Below are positions 8,736-20,033 of a stretch of DNA of 64,000 nucleotides, piece after piece. The notes beneath the pieces are model-generated. The model was not told where the DNA came from and did no database searches. It saw only the letters and a list, made by a program, of their open reading frames with translations. Each line of letters starts with the position of its first letter. Positions within the stretch are counted from its first letter, which is position 1. Source of the DNA: Rhizoctonia solani (taxonomy: Eukaryota > Basidiomycota > Agaricomycetes > Cantharellales > Ceratobasidiaceae); the NCBI RefSeq assembly GCF_016906535.1, contig NC_057375.1, positions 868,001-932,000 of the forward strand. The letters run 5' to 3'. The position numbers were made by a program, and so were the translations under genes.

Positions 8736-10025
8736 ATAGCTCCCATGGCTACTCTTGACACATCTGTTTCCAGATAGTATGGCAGGTCAGGGTTGGAATG
8801 TACTAACACCAGGCTCTTGGTGACAAGGGACTTCAACTCTTGGACCACTACTTCTTCTTGGTTACCCCATGACCAAGGGGTTTCCTTCCTGGTGAGATTA
8901 TGGAGTGGACACACCACAGAGCTGAAGTTGGGAATAAAATGGCATAGGTAGTTGACAAAACCAAGAAAGGCCTGGACTTGTTTGATGGTCTTAGGTTGAG
9001 GCCACAATGTGACTGCCTCAATCTTCCTTTTGTCCTGGACACAGTCACATGACCAGTACAAGTGGTTGCATGCTGGCCCAAGCCCAAATTTGGGGGGTAG
9101 CAGGTGTAATCATGGGTTGTCAGCAGAGGAATAATAGGGCTCTATGGCTTAGTGGTCAAGCTGGTTCAATTCCAGCTAGTTCTATTTTCCTCTGTTTATG
9201 ACACCTTTGGTCCATAGAGAATCCAGCCAGGGATATGACAATGCCTAAGTAGTTGACCATTGTGACATGGAAATGACATTTTGACAACTTGCAAAACAAC
9301 TGGTTCCTCATAAGTCTGGATAGGACTTCCCTTATGTGGCTAGAGTGTTCCTCCAGTCTCTCCAAGAAGATCAGGATGTTGTCCCAATAGATAACCACAG
9401 TGACATCAATCAGATCCCTGAATAGATCATTCATGAAGTGCTGGAAAGCAGCTGGTGCATTGTTAAGGCCAAAGGGCATGACTAAGTACTCAAATAGCCC
9501 ATACTTAGTCCTGAAGGCTGTCTTCCATTCATCTCCTTTTTTGATCTGGACATTATTGTAGCCCCAGTGTAAATCCAACTTTGTGGAGATCTTAGCATGC
9601 CTTAGCTTGGCCATGAGGTTGTCCTGCCTTGGGAGTGGATAAACATTCTTGTGGGTGATGTCATTTAACTTCCTGTAGTCCACTACTAGACATAAGGACC
9701 TGTCTGCCTTCTTTACAAACATAACTGGCACTCCAGCAGAGGAGGTGCTAGGGCAGATCTTGCCTGTTGCTAATTCCTTGTCAATGTGCTGTTTAAGAGC
9801 TTTGGATTCTGCATTGGTCATGCCATAGATAGGACCAGGGGAGAGCTTGGCATCAGGTAGTAGGTCAAGGGCAATATTGTATTCCCTATGTGGTGGCAAG
9901 ACCTTGAATTCCTCTTCTCCAAAGACTTTGGCAAATTCATGATATTGGCTGGGAAGATCTGCCAAGGGGTCAGGGTCTGCTTCTACTTCCAAAGCTATCT
10001 GTGCTTGCTTGGGGAAGGTAACTAT
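8736..10025 (-). pseudogene. pol: Family-A pol relic R1, RT to protease linker
   Basis: Continuation of the pol at 2299-2485, interrupted by a TRIM solo LTR at 9031-9203. Reverse-strand reading runs from RNase H back through RT to the protease-RT linker (PSQYHEFAKVFG). The RT active site reads YWDN instead of YLDD (plus 9378-9389), so it is dead. It ends at 10025 where LTR-F begins; the rest of pol and gag are missing. Heavily CpG-depleted. Confidence 0.9.
9031..9203 (+). mobile_element. TRIM solo LTR
   Basis: 173 bp, TGTCCTGG to TTTATGACA, with TSD ccttt (9026-9030 and 9204-9208). Inserted in the RT region of relic R1. It contains the tRNA-like segment with A-box and B-box consensus matches. 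Confidence 0.95.
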
Positions 10026-10685
10026 TGTTATGGAATGAATAATTTAGACATATGCGCCCCTAGTTGCCAATAGTGAATAGTACATGTCATAAACAGAGGA
10101 AAATAGAACTAGCTGGAATTGAACCAGCTTGACCACTAAGCCATAGAGCCCTATTATTCCTCTGCTGACAACCCATGATTACACCTGCTACCCCCCAAAT
10201 TTGGGCTTGGGCCAGCATGCAACCACTTGTACTGGTCATGTGACCGTGTCCAGGACACTGCCCCCCTTTTTTGGGTGGGCGGCGCCCCTGTGAAAAGTTT
10301 TTCCCATGGTGGGAATAGAACTGGTGTCCTTCCAAGTTCTACCAAGTGTCATAAACAGAGGAAAATAGAACTAGCCGGAATTGAACCAGCTTGACCACTA
10401 AGCCATAGAGCCCTATTATTCCTCTGCTGACAACCCATGATTACACCTGCTACCCCCCAAATTTGGGCTTGGGCCAGCATGCAACCACTTGTACTGGTCA
10501 TGTGACCGTGTCCAGGACAGTACAAACTAGAGTAATCATACTTGCTCTATCCAAATATGGGCATGAGCATTACTATATTTGGAAACTGGCAGTGCTATAA
10601 GACCTTTTATACTTTATTTCCTTGTTGTGCTTGCATATATACACATTTGATCATGCAAAATGGTTATAATATAATTTCTATGATT
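10026..10685 (+). repeat. LTR-F left fragment
   Basis: Starts TGTTATGGAATGA and matches the first part of the complete LTR-F at 35631-36947 almost base for base. It is split by a complete TRIM and cut at 10685 by the 3' LTR of A4. At the cut it reads gattt; the complete copy continues with atagcat. Confidence 0.85.
10085..10519 (-). mobile_element. Complete TRIM (copy 1)
   Basis: A 435-bp miniature LTR retrotransposon in minus orientation: LTR 10085-10257, internal 10258-10346 (89 bp), LTR 10347-10519. TSD gtaca at 10080-10084 and 10520-10524; the uninterrupted site is visible in the other LTR-F copy near 35690. On the minus strand the internal part starts with a TGG-type PBS and ends with a polypurine tract of the form A6G6CAG. 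There is no ORF. The two LTRs differ at one base, so insertion was recent. Confidence 0.95.
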
Positions 10686-11252
10686 TTGTTGTAACTGCAC
10701 TGTAAGGTGGGCTACTTGCTAGTGGGCAGGTGCTTGCAGCCGTATTACTACAGGACACTGCTTATCTAATCTAATCTAAGGCTATACTAGCGTTGCTTAA
10801 GGCAACCTACTGGCAACTATCTACTCACAAGGGGGCCTTAGGCCTGGGAGGTGTGGTGAGTCAAAGTAAGGGGTGAGCATCTGAACTACTAAGGGGCTGG
10901 CTACTCAGCTGGCTGGGGATTCCTTCTCAATGGATATGAGACAAGGTAAAATCAACTTGGGGTTTCCAAGCAATTTTTCCTGCTGTATATATAGACAAAG
11001 ATTCTAAGTACATGTGGTCTGTGCGTGTGTGAGTAGAAGACTACATGTAAAATAAGAAGCGTGCTGCAGGCTGTGCAGAAGCGTGGATTTCTTCTAAGCG
11101 CCCTTGGCATGGCATCTCGGCGCGGTATCTTGGCATAGTAAGCACCAAGATCATGTGATCAAAAAAGTGAAGATAATAAGTCTGTAAAAAAATAGTAAAA
11201 ATATCTAAAAAAATGGTGCAAATCCAATGGTATATGTCAAGAGGGTGTAACA
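10686..11252 (-). repeat. A4 3' LTR (LTR-A)
   Basis: 567 bp, followed (plus side) by the polypurine tract and the A4 pol stop. Left flank gattt. It is inserted in LTR-F. No partner LTR is found at the other end of A4. Confidence 0.88.
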
Positions 11253-12957
11253 TTGCCCCCCCCTTAAAGGCTCTTGGCAGCGTCATGAGCCTTTTTGAGT
11301 CTTGCCCGGTTAAAGTGCTTGATCTTGTCCTGGCTATGTTCCAACAATTCTTCTGGTTCCCAGGAGTAATCCTCTGGCCCATATCCCTTCCATTTGATAA
11401 GATAGAAACATTTGCCTTGTTTTCTTTTGGAGTCTAATATTTGTTCCACCTTGTATTCTTCTTCTCCCTCTATTGTTTCAGGGGGGGGTCTTTCTGGATA
11501 AGGTTGGCTTGGTGACACGTTGTCCTGGACATGGTCACATGACCAGTACAAGTGGTTGCATGCTGGCCCAAGCCCAAATTTGGGGGGTAGCAGGTGTAAT
11601 CATGGGTTGTCAGCAGAGGAATAATAGGGCTCTATGGCTTAGTGGTCAAGCTGGTTCAATTCCGGCTAGTTCTATTTTCCTCTGTTTATGACACACGTGG
11701 CTTTTTGATAGCAGCCCTACATAGAACATGTTGTGGATTTTCAAAGTTTCCAGGAGTTTTAGACAGTAGGCATGACTGGAGACCTTTTCTGTGACTTCAA
11801 AAGGTCCCAACCGCTTTGGGTCCAGTTTGTTGGAATTGGTCCTGAGCTCCATGTTTTTCCTGTCTAACCAGACTTTATCACCAACTGAGTATTCCAGTAA
11901 TGTTCCATTGTTTCTGGTCATTCTTTCCTTGCTCATCCTAAGGGCAGCTTTGGCTTCCTTCCATTCCCTTGCCAGGGTTTCCGCAACCTGGTCTGCTTCT
12001 GGCATGTTTGCTGGGACTTGTGAGGGGTTCATCATGGGGTTTCTGCTATAAACTAGCTCAAAGGGCAATTTTCCTGTGGCTGCATGTTTGGCATTGTTGT
12101 ATGCATATTCTGCCAGGGGTAACCATTTTGCCCAGTCTGAGTGATCTGCTGCAATGTAAGATCTTAGGTAGAACTCTATGAATTGGTTCACCCATTTGGT
12201 CTTACCATCTGACTCAGGGTGGTATGCCAAGGAAAAGGACAGTTTGATGCCTAGATGTTGGTACAGGGCTTGTAGGAATTTTCTGGTGAACATAGTTCCT
12301 CTATCCAATACAGTTTTGACAGGTAAGCCATGGAGTTTCCAAACATGGTTGATAAATAGTTCTGCCAACCCTTTTGCAGATACCTTCTTTGTGGTGGAGA
12401 TGAAGTGTCTGAACTTGGAGAAGGAATCTATTATTACTAGTATGGTATCAAAACCCTCTGACTTAGGGAATCCTGTGATGAAGTCATAGGAAATTGTGTG
12501 GAATGGGAAAGGGGGAACTTCCAAGGGTTTTAAGGTGATTACTGGTGCATGGGCTTGTTGGTTGGCTTGACAGGTAGGGCAACATTCCACCCATTCTTTG
12601 GCAGAGGATTTCATGCCAGGCCACCAGTAAGTACAACTCAAGAGTTCAAGGGTTTGTTGTTGCCCAGGGTGGCCAGCTAGGGGAGAGTTGTGGAATTCTC
12701 TGAGGAGATGTTCCTTCAATGCTTCTGTATCTGGAACTACTAGCTTTCCCTGGTACCAAAGGAGGTTCTCTTCCCAGTCATAGTCTCTATACGCCTTTTG
12801 AATGGAAGCAGGGGCATTGTCCATGTTGTTGGTCAGAAACTGGATGATGGGTTCTAGGGATGGGTCTTCCCTTAACTTGGAACAAATCTCTGTAACAATC
12901 TCCAGTTCCTGGGGAATGTCTATGTAATCAGGGCATCTAGATAAGGTGTTGGGCTTT
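11253..12957 (-). pseudogene. pol: A4 pol, integrase and chromodomain part
   Basis: Split by a TRIM solo LTR at 11521-11693. Reverse-strand reading gives the chromodomain and GPF module (11264-11520), then the integrase with zinc finger (HNSP, GH, CCPTC) and core. The first two catalytic aspartates are present (SYDF, LDRG), but the glutamate motif reads DGKTKW instead of DGQTER, so the catalytic Glu is Lys. It continues at 29772 beyond A6, with TSD gcttt. Confidence 0.9.
11521..11693 (+). mobile_element. TRIM solo LTR
   Basis: 173 bp with TSD cacgt at 11516-11520 and 11694-11698, inserted in the A4 pol between the chromodomain and the integrase core. Confidence 0.95.
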
Positions 12958-13499
12958 TGTTACAACCTCCTAACTTATACCATTGGATTTGCCCAATTTT
13001 TCTGATATTTCTACTATTTTTTACGAACTCATTAACTTTACTTTTTTGATCACGTGATCTCGGCGCTTACTATGCCAAGATGCTGCGCCAAGATGCTGTG
13101 CCAAGGGCGCTTAGGAGAAATCCACGCTTCTGCGCAACCTGCAGCACACTTCTCTTTTCACATGTAGTCTTCTATTCACACATGCACAGACCACATGTAC
13201 TTAGTAGTTTTGTCTATATATACAGCAGGGAAATTGCTTGGAAACCCCAAGTTGATTTTACCTTGTCTCATATCCATTGAGGAGGCTCCAGAAGTTCAGC
13301 TGATGTAATCCCCTTACCTTAACTTACCACACCTCCCAGGCCTCAGGCCCCCTTGTCAGTAGATCAGTAGTAGTAGATAGCCGCCTTATGCGGACCTAGT
13401 ATAGCCTAGATAGTCAGATTACATACATGTGCTTGTAGTAGTACGGCCTTAAGCGCCTGCCTTCATTAGCATGTACCCACCTTACAGTGGTGTACAACA
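12958..13499 (+). repeat. A6 5' LTR (LTR-A)
   Basis: 542 bp, TGTTACAACC to TGTACAACA. TATA box in TCTATATATACAG near 13212-13224. The predicted mRNA start segment at 13249-13261 is the exact reverse complement of the PBS at 13502-13514. Confidence 0.95.
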
Positions 13500-14019
13500 T
13501 TGTAAAATCAACTTCCTGTAGGCTTTATCAACAAACAAGAGGAACTCCTGTACTAGCACAAGGGAAAACAGGTGATTGGACTCCCCTTTCAGCTTTAATA
13601 ATCAAACAGCTGTTGGTCCCACCCAGTACCAAATTGCTATAAGGCGGACAGTCTCTAATTGTCCGCATACCACGTGTTTTGCCAGAACACAGCAGTTAGC
13701 AATCCTAGACAGCCAAATCACCCGCTTGCAAAAAACCCGCTTGTATCATGATTGCCAGATCTGTTGATTTGCTGTAGGGATTGTTCAACGCTAGGTGTTT
13801 TACGCAAGGATTTAGCGTCCACACACTGCGCAAAAACCACTCATAAGTCCTGTATCAGGCACCCCTACCCCCCATGCCGTCTCCACTATTCCATCCACAC
13901 GCTCTGGCGCCCCACACCCATACTCCTGTCCCTCTAGTTGCTCCTCTTGTTGTTCCATTCCTACCCACTCCCAACCGCCCTCTTGCAGCTCATCTCCCAC
14001 TCCGCAAGACTTGCCAGGG
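13500..14019 (+). promoter_or_regulatory. A6 PBS and leader
   Basis: The PBS (13502-13514) pairs perfectly with the LTR segment at 13249-13261. Downstream is the conserved leader with the block TGTACTAGCACAAGGG, the block ACCAAATTGCTATAAGG, the hairpin at 13788-13818 (stem ACGCTA/TAGCGT) and the block CATAAGTCCTGTATCAGG. Gag starts at ATG 14020. Confidence 0.85.
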
Positions 14020-14241
14020 ATGGAACCAGAGCTGTCCATTGCCGCTCTCCTTGAGGCTGTCACAGCCCTCACAGCCACAGTTGGGTCCTTGCAGGACCAA
14101 ATCAAATCACAAGGCCAGCAGCTCATTGAGCTCAAGGCCATATGCAAGGAAACCGCCAACCTCCTTGGCAACAAGGATCAAGGAGGACAAGCCCAGCCTG
14201 GCCCATTGACTGGGCCTGTCACCCCTCCTACCCACACAGGG
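14020..14241 (+). pseudogene. gag: A6 gag, N-terminal part
   Basis: ATG at 14020 (MEPELSIAALL), the same start region as A1 Gag. Coiled-coil N-terminus and the start of the Pro/Gly-rich linker. Interrupted at 14241 by A5, which duplicates caggg. Reading resumes in frame at 22300, so gag was intact before A5 landed. Confidence 0.92.
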
Positions 14242-14802
14242 TGTTGTACACCACTGTAAGGTGGGTACTTGCTGGTGGAGGCGGGCGCTTAAGGCCGTAC
14301 TACTACAAGCAACACGTCTGTAAACTAACTACTAGGCTATGGTATGGTTACGTAAGGTAACCCTCTACTACTATACTACTGACAATGGGGCCTTAGGCCT
14401 AGGAGGTGTGGTGAGCAGAGTGGGGTTAACGTCTAAGAACTAGTGGGGGCCGGCTACTTAGCTGGCTGGGTGATCCTCCTCAATGAATATGAGACAAGGT
14501 AAAATTGACTTGGTGTTCCCAGTCAATTTCCCTGCTGTATATATAGACAAGGCGCACTATCTACATGGTCTGTGCGCGTGAGAGAAAGAAGTACAAAAGA
14601 CAAATGAGAAGCATGCTGCGGGCTGCGCAGAAGCGTGGATTTCTCCTAAGCGCCCTTGGCACGGCATCTTGGCGCGGCATCTCGGCATAGTAAGCGCCGA
14701 GATCACGTGATCGAAAAAGTAAAGATAGAGAGTCCGTAAAAAATACTAAAAATAATAGAAAAAATAGGCGAATTCAATGGTATAATTCTTGAGGGTGTAA
14801 CA
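14242..14802 (-). repeat. A5 3' LTR (LTR-A)
   Basis: 561 bp; starts TGTTACACCC and ends TACAACA on the minus strand. The polypurine tract lies at plus 14803-14815. Nearly identical to the 5' LTR at 21734-22294. Confidence 0.95.
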
Positions 14803-14813
14803 TTGCCCCCCCC

Positions 14814-17541
14814 TTAAAGGCTCTTGGCGGAGTCACAAGCCTTTTTCAGTTGTGACTTGTTGAAGCGTTGAATCTCTTCTTGGCTGTGTTCTAGGAGTTC
14901 TTCTGGTTCCCAGGAGTTGTCTTCCAGACCATAACCCTTCCATTTAATTAGGTAGAACCATTTTCCCCGTTGTTGCTTGGAGTCAATGATTTGTTTGACC
15001 TTGTACTCTTCTTCCCCTTCTATTGTTTCAGGAGGGGGTCTTTCTGGGAATGGTTGGCTGGGGGACTTGTGTGCTTTGGACAGCAATCCTACATAGAATA
15101 CATTGTGGATTTTCAGGGTGTCTGGGAGTTTTAGGCGGTAGGCGTGACTTGATATTTTTTCTGTGACTTCAAATGGACCTAGTTGCTTGGGGTCCAGTTT
15201 GTTAGAGTTCGTCCTAAGTCCTACATTTTTTCCATCAAGCCATACTTTCTCGCCCACAGAGTATTCCGGAATTATCCCTTTTGGTCTTGCCATGCTTTCC
15301 TTAGTCATTCTGAGTGCTGCTTCTGCCTCCTGCCATTCCTGAGCCAGGGTATTGGCTACTAGGTCCGCTTCTGGTACATTGGCTGGTACGGTTGACGGGT
15401 TCATCACGGGATTCCTTCCATAAATCAGTTCAAAGGGGGTCTTTCCGGTTGCAGCGTGCTTAGCATTGTTGTAAGCATATTCCGCAAGTGGCAGCCATTT
15501 GACCCAATCCAAGTGGTCTGCTGCTACGTAAGATCTTAGATAGAACTTGATGAACTGGTTGACGCGCTTGGTCTGTCCGTCTGATTCAGGGTGATAAGCC
15601 AAGGAGAAGGATGGTTGGATTCCCAGCCTTTGGTAAAGGGCTCTGAGGAACTTCCCAGTAAATGTTGTTCCTTGGTCCAATATGGTTCTAACTGGGAGTC
15701 CGTGGAGTTTCCAAATATGGGTGACAAAGAGATCAGCTAGACCTTTAGCCAACACCTTTTTTGTGGTTGGGATGAAGTGGCCAAATTTGGAGAATGAGTC
15801 TATAACCACCAGTATTGCATCATATCCTTCTGACTTGGGGAAACCCGTGATAAAGTCATAGGAGATGGTATGGAACGGGAAGGGGGGAACATCTAAGGGC
15901 TTCAAGGCTATTACTGGATTGTGAGCGCGTCAATTGGCTTGGCAGGTGGGGCAACATTCTACCCATTCCTTAGCGGATGACTTCATTCCTGGCCACCAGT
16001 AGTTGCGGCTCAATAGCTCTAAGGTTCTTTGTTGGCCAGGGTGGCCTGCTAGCGGGGAGTCATGAAATTCCCGTAGCAGTTGTTCCTTCAGGTTCTCCGC
16101 ATCTGGGATGACTAATTTTCCTTGGTACCACAGGAGATCTTCTTCCCAATCGTAGTCCCTATACGCTTTCCTGATTGAGGGCGGGGCGCTCTCTGCATCC
16201 TTGGTTAGGAATTGGATAATAGGTTCCAAGGAAGGGTCCTCCCTTAGTTTATTCCAAACTTCTGAGATGACTTCCATTTCTTCTTCCAAGGTATTGGCAA
16301 AGACCTCCGCTGGGAGCATGACTTCTGGTTCTGGGGGGTGGTCAACATAATCTGATCTCCTGGATAGGGCGTCTGGTTTGCCTGACTGTTTTCCTGGGCA
16401 ATAGTGTATTTCAAAGTTGAAGTCGCTCAGGAAGATTTGCCAACGCGCGTGCCTTCTGTTAAACGTCCGTGCCTGCATCCAATATTCCAGGTTTCTATGG
16501 TCTGTGAAAACCTGGATTGGTCTGTCCGTTGCTTCTAGGAAGATCCGCCATTCTTCTAATGCCTTGATTATGGCCAGGAGCTCCTTATTGTGAGTGTCAT
16601 AATTAGCTTTGGCGCCGGAGAAAGATTTTGACATGTAAGCCACCGGGTGTAAGCGGTTGTCTTCCCCTTGTTGGCTAAGAACTGCTCCCATGGCTACTCC
16701 GGATGCGTCTGTTTCCAGGTAGTAAGGAAGTTCAGGATTGGAGTGTACTAAGACCGGTGACTGGGTGACAAGGGATTTCAGTTCCTGAAATGCTTCTTCT
16801 TCTAGGGTACCCCATGTCCAGGTGTTTTCTTTCCTCGTAAGGTTGTGCAAAGGGCGTGCAACGGAACTGAAATTAGGAATGAAACGGCAGAGGTAATTAA
16901 CAAAGCCTAGGAAGGCTTGGACCTGTTTGACAGTTCTGGGCGTGGGCCAGGTGGTGACAGCCTCAATTTTCTTCTGATCCATGGAGAAGCCTGCTGGCAA
17001 AATAACAATTCCTAAGTAATCCACTGTGGTGACGTGGAAGTGGCACTTGGATATTTTGCAAAACAGTTGGTTCTCCATTAGCCGGGATAGGACCTCTTTG
17101 ACATGGGTTGGGTGGTCCTTAGGATTTTTGGAGAAGATCAGGATATTGTCCAGGTAGATGACAACAGTGACGTCAATAAGGTTGCGGAACAAGTTGTTCA
17201 TAAAGTGTTGGAAAGCAGCTGGGGCGTTGGTGAGGCCAAAAGGCATTACTAAGTATTCAAACAACCCATACTTGGTTCTGAAAGCTGTTTTCCATTCGTC
17301 ACCTTCTTGAATTTGCACGTTATTGTAACCCCAGCGCAAGTCAAGCTTTGTGAAAATTTTTGCGTGCCGTAATTTGGCCATGAGGTCGTCCTGTCTTGGA
17401 AGGGGATAGACATTTTTGTGGGTTACGTCATTCAACTTCCTGTAATCAACAACTAGTTGGAGAGATCCATCAGCCTTTTTTACAAACATGACCGGGGCGC
17501 CTGCTGAGGAGGTACTAGGGCGGATCTTGCCCGTTGCTAAT
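14814..17541 (-). pseudogene. pol: A5 pol, RT to chromodomain
   Basis: Full-length match to A1 Pol from RT to the end. Stop TGA at 15930-15932 where A1 has Gln, just after the integrase zinc finger (CCPTCQAN). The RT motif is YLDN (17144-17155) rather than YLDD, and the integrase glutamate motif is DGQTKR (Glu to Lys). All are G-to-A type on one strand or the other. The chromodomain is intact. It continues at 18101 beyond a solo LTR-B. Confidence 0.93.
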
Positions 17542-18100
17542 TGTCCTAGACGTCCTTAAGGGGCGTCGAGGTAGCGGGCGCTTGAGGCCGTATAGAACTA
17601 AGTAAACCACATAAGGCGGCAAGGGGTCTACCTACGACGACGAGCTAACTAACTAAGGCGACAAGACGCTGTAAGGCGTTGACGAGCTACCTAAGTACAG
17701 TGAAGGCAACGCTTAAGGCGTGTATCTAAGTGGTTACCGGCTGTAAGGCCTTGTACAATGTGTGGAGTGCGACAAGAGGTAATTGACCTGGGTGTTACCA
17801 TGGTTGGTTGGCCTCCTTATATATTACAGAGCTAACTAATTACAAATACATTCATATGCAATACCGTATCAAATAAGAACCCCGTTCCGCAGTCGGCCTT
17901 ACTCATGCATACGTGTCATAGTGATGTCATCAGGTGGAGGTGGCTACGTATGCTGACTAAGCGCGGAAGGGGACGTGGCTCGGCGCTTTAGCGTATGTTA
18001 TAAGCGCCGAGATCACGTGACTGAAAATGTCGTCCGTTTGTCTTCGTTTAAAATCAAGAAAATGGGAATAAATTCCCTGGTATCAACTGTGTCTACGACA
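17542..18100 (-). mobile_element. Solo LTR-B
   Basis: 559 bp with TSD ctaat at 17537-17541 and 18101-18105, inside A5 pol just upstream of the RT active-site region. TATA box (TATATAAGG on the minus strand) and CACGTG site present. Confidence 0.95.
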
Positions 18101-18170
18101 CTAATTCCTCATCAATATGTTGTTTTAGCGCCTTTGATTCTGCGTTGGTCATGCTGTATATGGGGCCAGG
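18101..18170 (-). pseudogene. pol: A5 pol, short RT N-terminal segment
   Basis: 70 bp between two solo LTRs, reading the GPIYGMTNAESKALKQH region of Pol on the reverse strand. It links 17541 and 19405. Confidence 0.85.
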
Positions 18171-19404
18171 TGTTATGTATCACACAATTTTGCATTCACA
18201 GCTCACCATCCACAATAATCTGTATATATCTGACTTTCTGATTTAATGGCCATTTGACTCCTATTTTCCATTATTTCTGTCATTACTCTATGTAACGCTC
18301 ATATCGACTGTATGTGTTACATATCGTTCAATAGAGCTCCTTCCGCTCGTTCTAACGCTGCCTGTCACGTGCTCATACGATAAGATCTCATGGAGATATT
18401 AGCTTCACAAGATTCTATCTATGTGGCTCAAGTACCTTACTAATCATTATATTTGTATCTTTACATCTAGCTCATCACATGACTAGCTCTAACTTGGGAA
18501 ATGAACCTTATTCCTAGCTTAGTTGAGTCATACCTCTCATGAGATTACTAAGGTTCTCCTTATCTAGTAATTTCTAGTGGCACTGCAAATCCTGCTTATG
18601 AGTCATTCTGCTTGCCACCAGAATGACTCACACTAATGACTCACTCTAAGTGCTCATTGGCTGCCAAGCATTTCTTGATAGACTGAGTCATGTATTTAGA
18701 TGTTTCTATTTTTTAACTAATTGCAGTTCAACCCAAGAGCAGTCACATTCCATCCTAGTCATATCTGTGCCTTCCCACCCACCAATCAAAGTCTTAGGAA
18801 GCACAGTCCTAAGCAAGTCATATTCATACTCTGACTAGGTGAATGACTCAGTAACCTTGCCACTCTAGGGTATAAAAGGGGACTCTTGCATACCCTTGGA
18901 GGGCACCCACCTTACTTTACTCCACCTCACTGTTACTGTTGACTGTCACTCTTGGGTTTGGGCTTGCCCCCCTCAATTGTGTGATATATTGTGCCTCAAG
19001 ATTTCAAATAACTTAAACTTGTATAAGTGGATCTCCCAAGTACCCATAGTGTGGAAAGGTTGTAGACCTGATACAGAGTTCTTAGGTTAAGTGAACAGAA
19101 GGCAATCATCCTTAAAGAAGGATATATACTAAGTAACCAGTTAGTTCCTGCAACTAGGAGTGAAACTTACATAACTATCTCTGCCAAAGGGAACCTGAGC
19201 CAGTACTCTTGCTCTTACAGAAATACTTACTAAGACACTTTACACTGAGAAAAGATATATCTGTAGTTGATTGTATTCAAGATAGCTAGACCCAGAGAAC
19301 CCTAAAGAAGCTACTTCTTTACTTAGCTTGGAAATTGGGAAATCTTCCAACACAGACTCTGCTCAGCACCAGAGTCTCAACCTCTTTTCCCCCAATTTAC
19401 AACA
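18171..19404 (+). mobile_element. LTR-G, orphan 1234-bp solo LTR
   Basis: TGTTATGTATCACAC to TTTACAACA with TSD ccagg (18166-18170 and 19405-19409), inserted in A5 pol. It contains a promoter-like GGGTATAAAAGGGG near 18870. No ORF, PBS or internal sequence is present, so the parent element is not represented here. Orientation is inferred from the TATA box. Confidence 0.88.
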
Positions 19405-20033
19405 CCAGGAGACAGTTTGGCGTCTGGGACAAGGTCTATAGAGATGTCATACTCCCTATGTGGAGGGAGGACCTTAAATTCTTCTTTGCCAAAAACCTTA
19501 GCAAACTCATGGTACTGAGGGGGGAGGTCTGCTAAAGGGTCTGAGTCCGCTTCTTCCTTGGAGGCAATTTGAACTTGTTCAGGGAATGTGACTAGTCCCT
19601 GTTGCCAATCAATAAGAGGAGCTTCTGCCGTTAACCATGTCATGCCTAGGATTGCCGGGGTGTTGCCAATGGGGCAAACAAGAAAAGGGATGGAGTGGGT
19701 GTGGCCATTGGCCAAGACGGTGAGGTGAACCTGGTGCCAAATGCAACCAGTCTGAGAGATAGTACCATCTAACATTCTCACAACTTGTGGATTTTCGAGT
19801 TGGGTTTTTGGAATTTTATATTTTTCCACAATTGAAGGGGAGATAAAGTTTGAGGTGGCTCCTGAGTCAATGAGGGTCTTGAGGGGTTCTGCCGGGAATT
19901 TTTGGACGTGTAGATCAATAAATAACAAGGGTTTCTTATTTGAATCTAGAGCAAGAGATACAAATTCAACACTATCTAAATTGTCCATTTTGGTTGGGGG
20001 CTTGGCAGCAGCCCTTGACTTTATTCTTTTCCC
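19405..20033 (-). pseudogene. pol: A5 pol, protease part
   Basis: Reverse-strand reading of the Pol N-terminus: open -1 frame from the frameshift site, then protease with DSGATSNF and the conserved GMTWLTAE region. Ends at 19405 where LTR-G is inserted. Confidence 0.9.
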
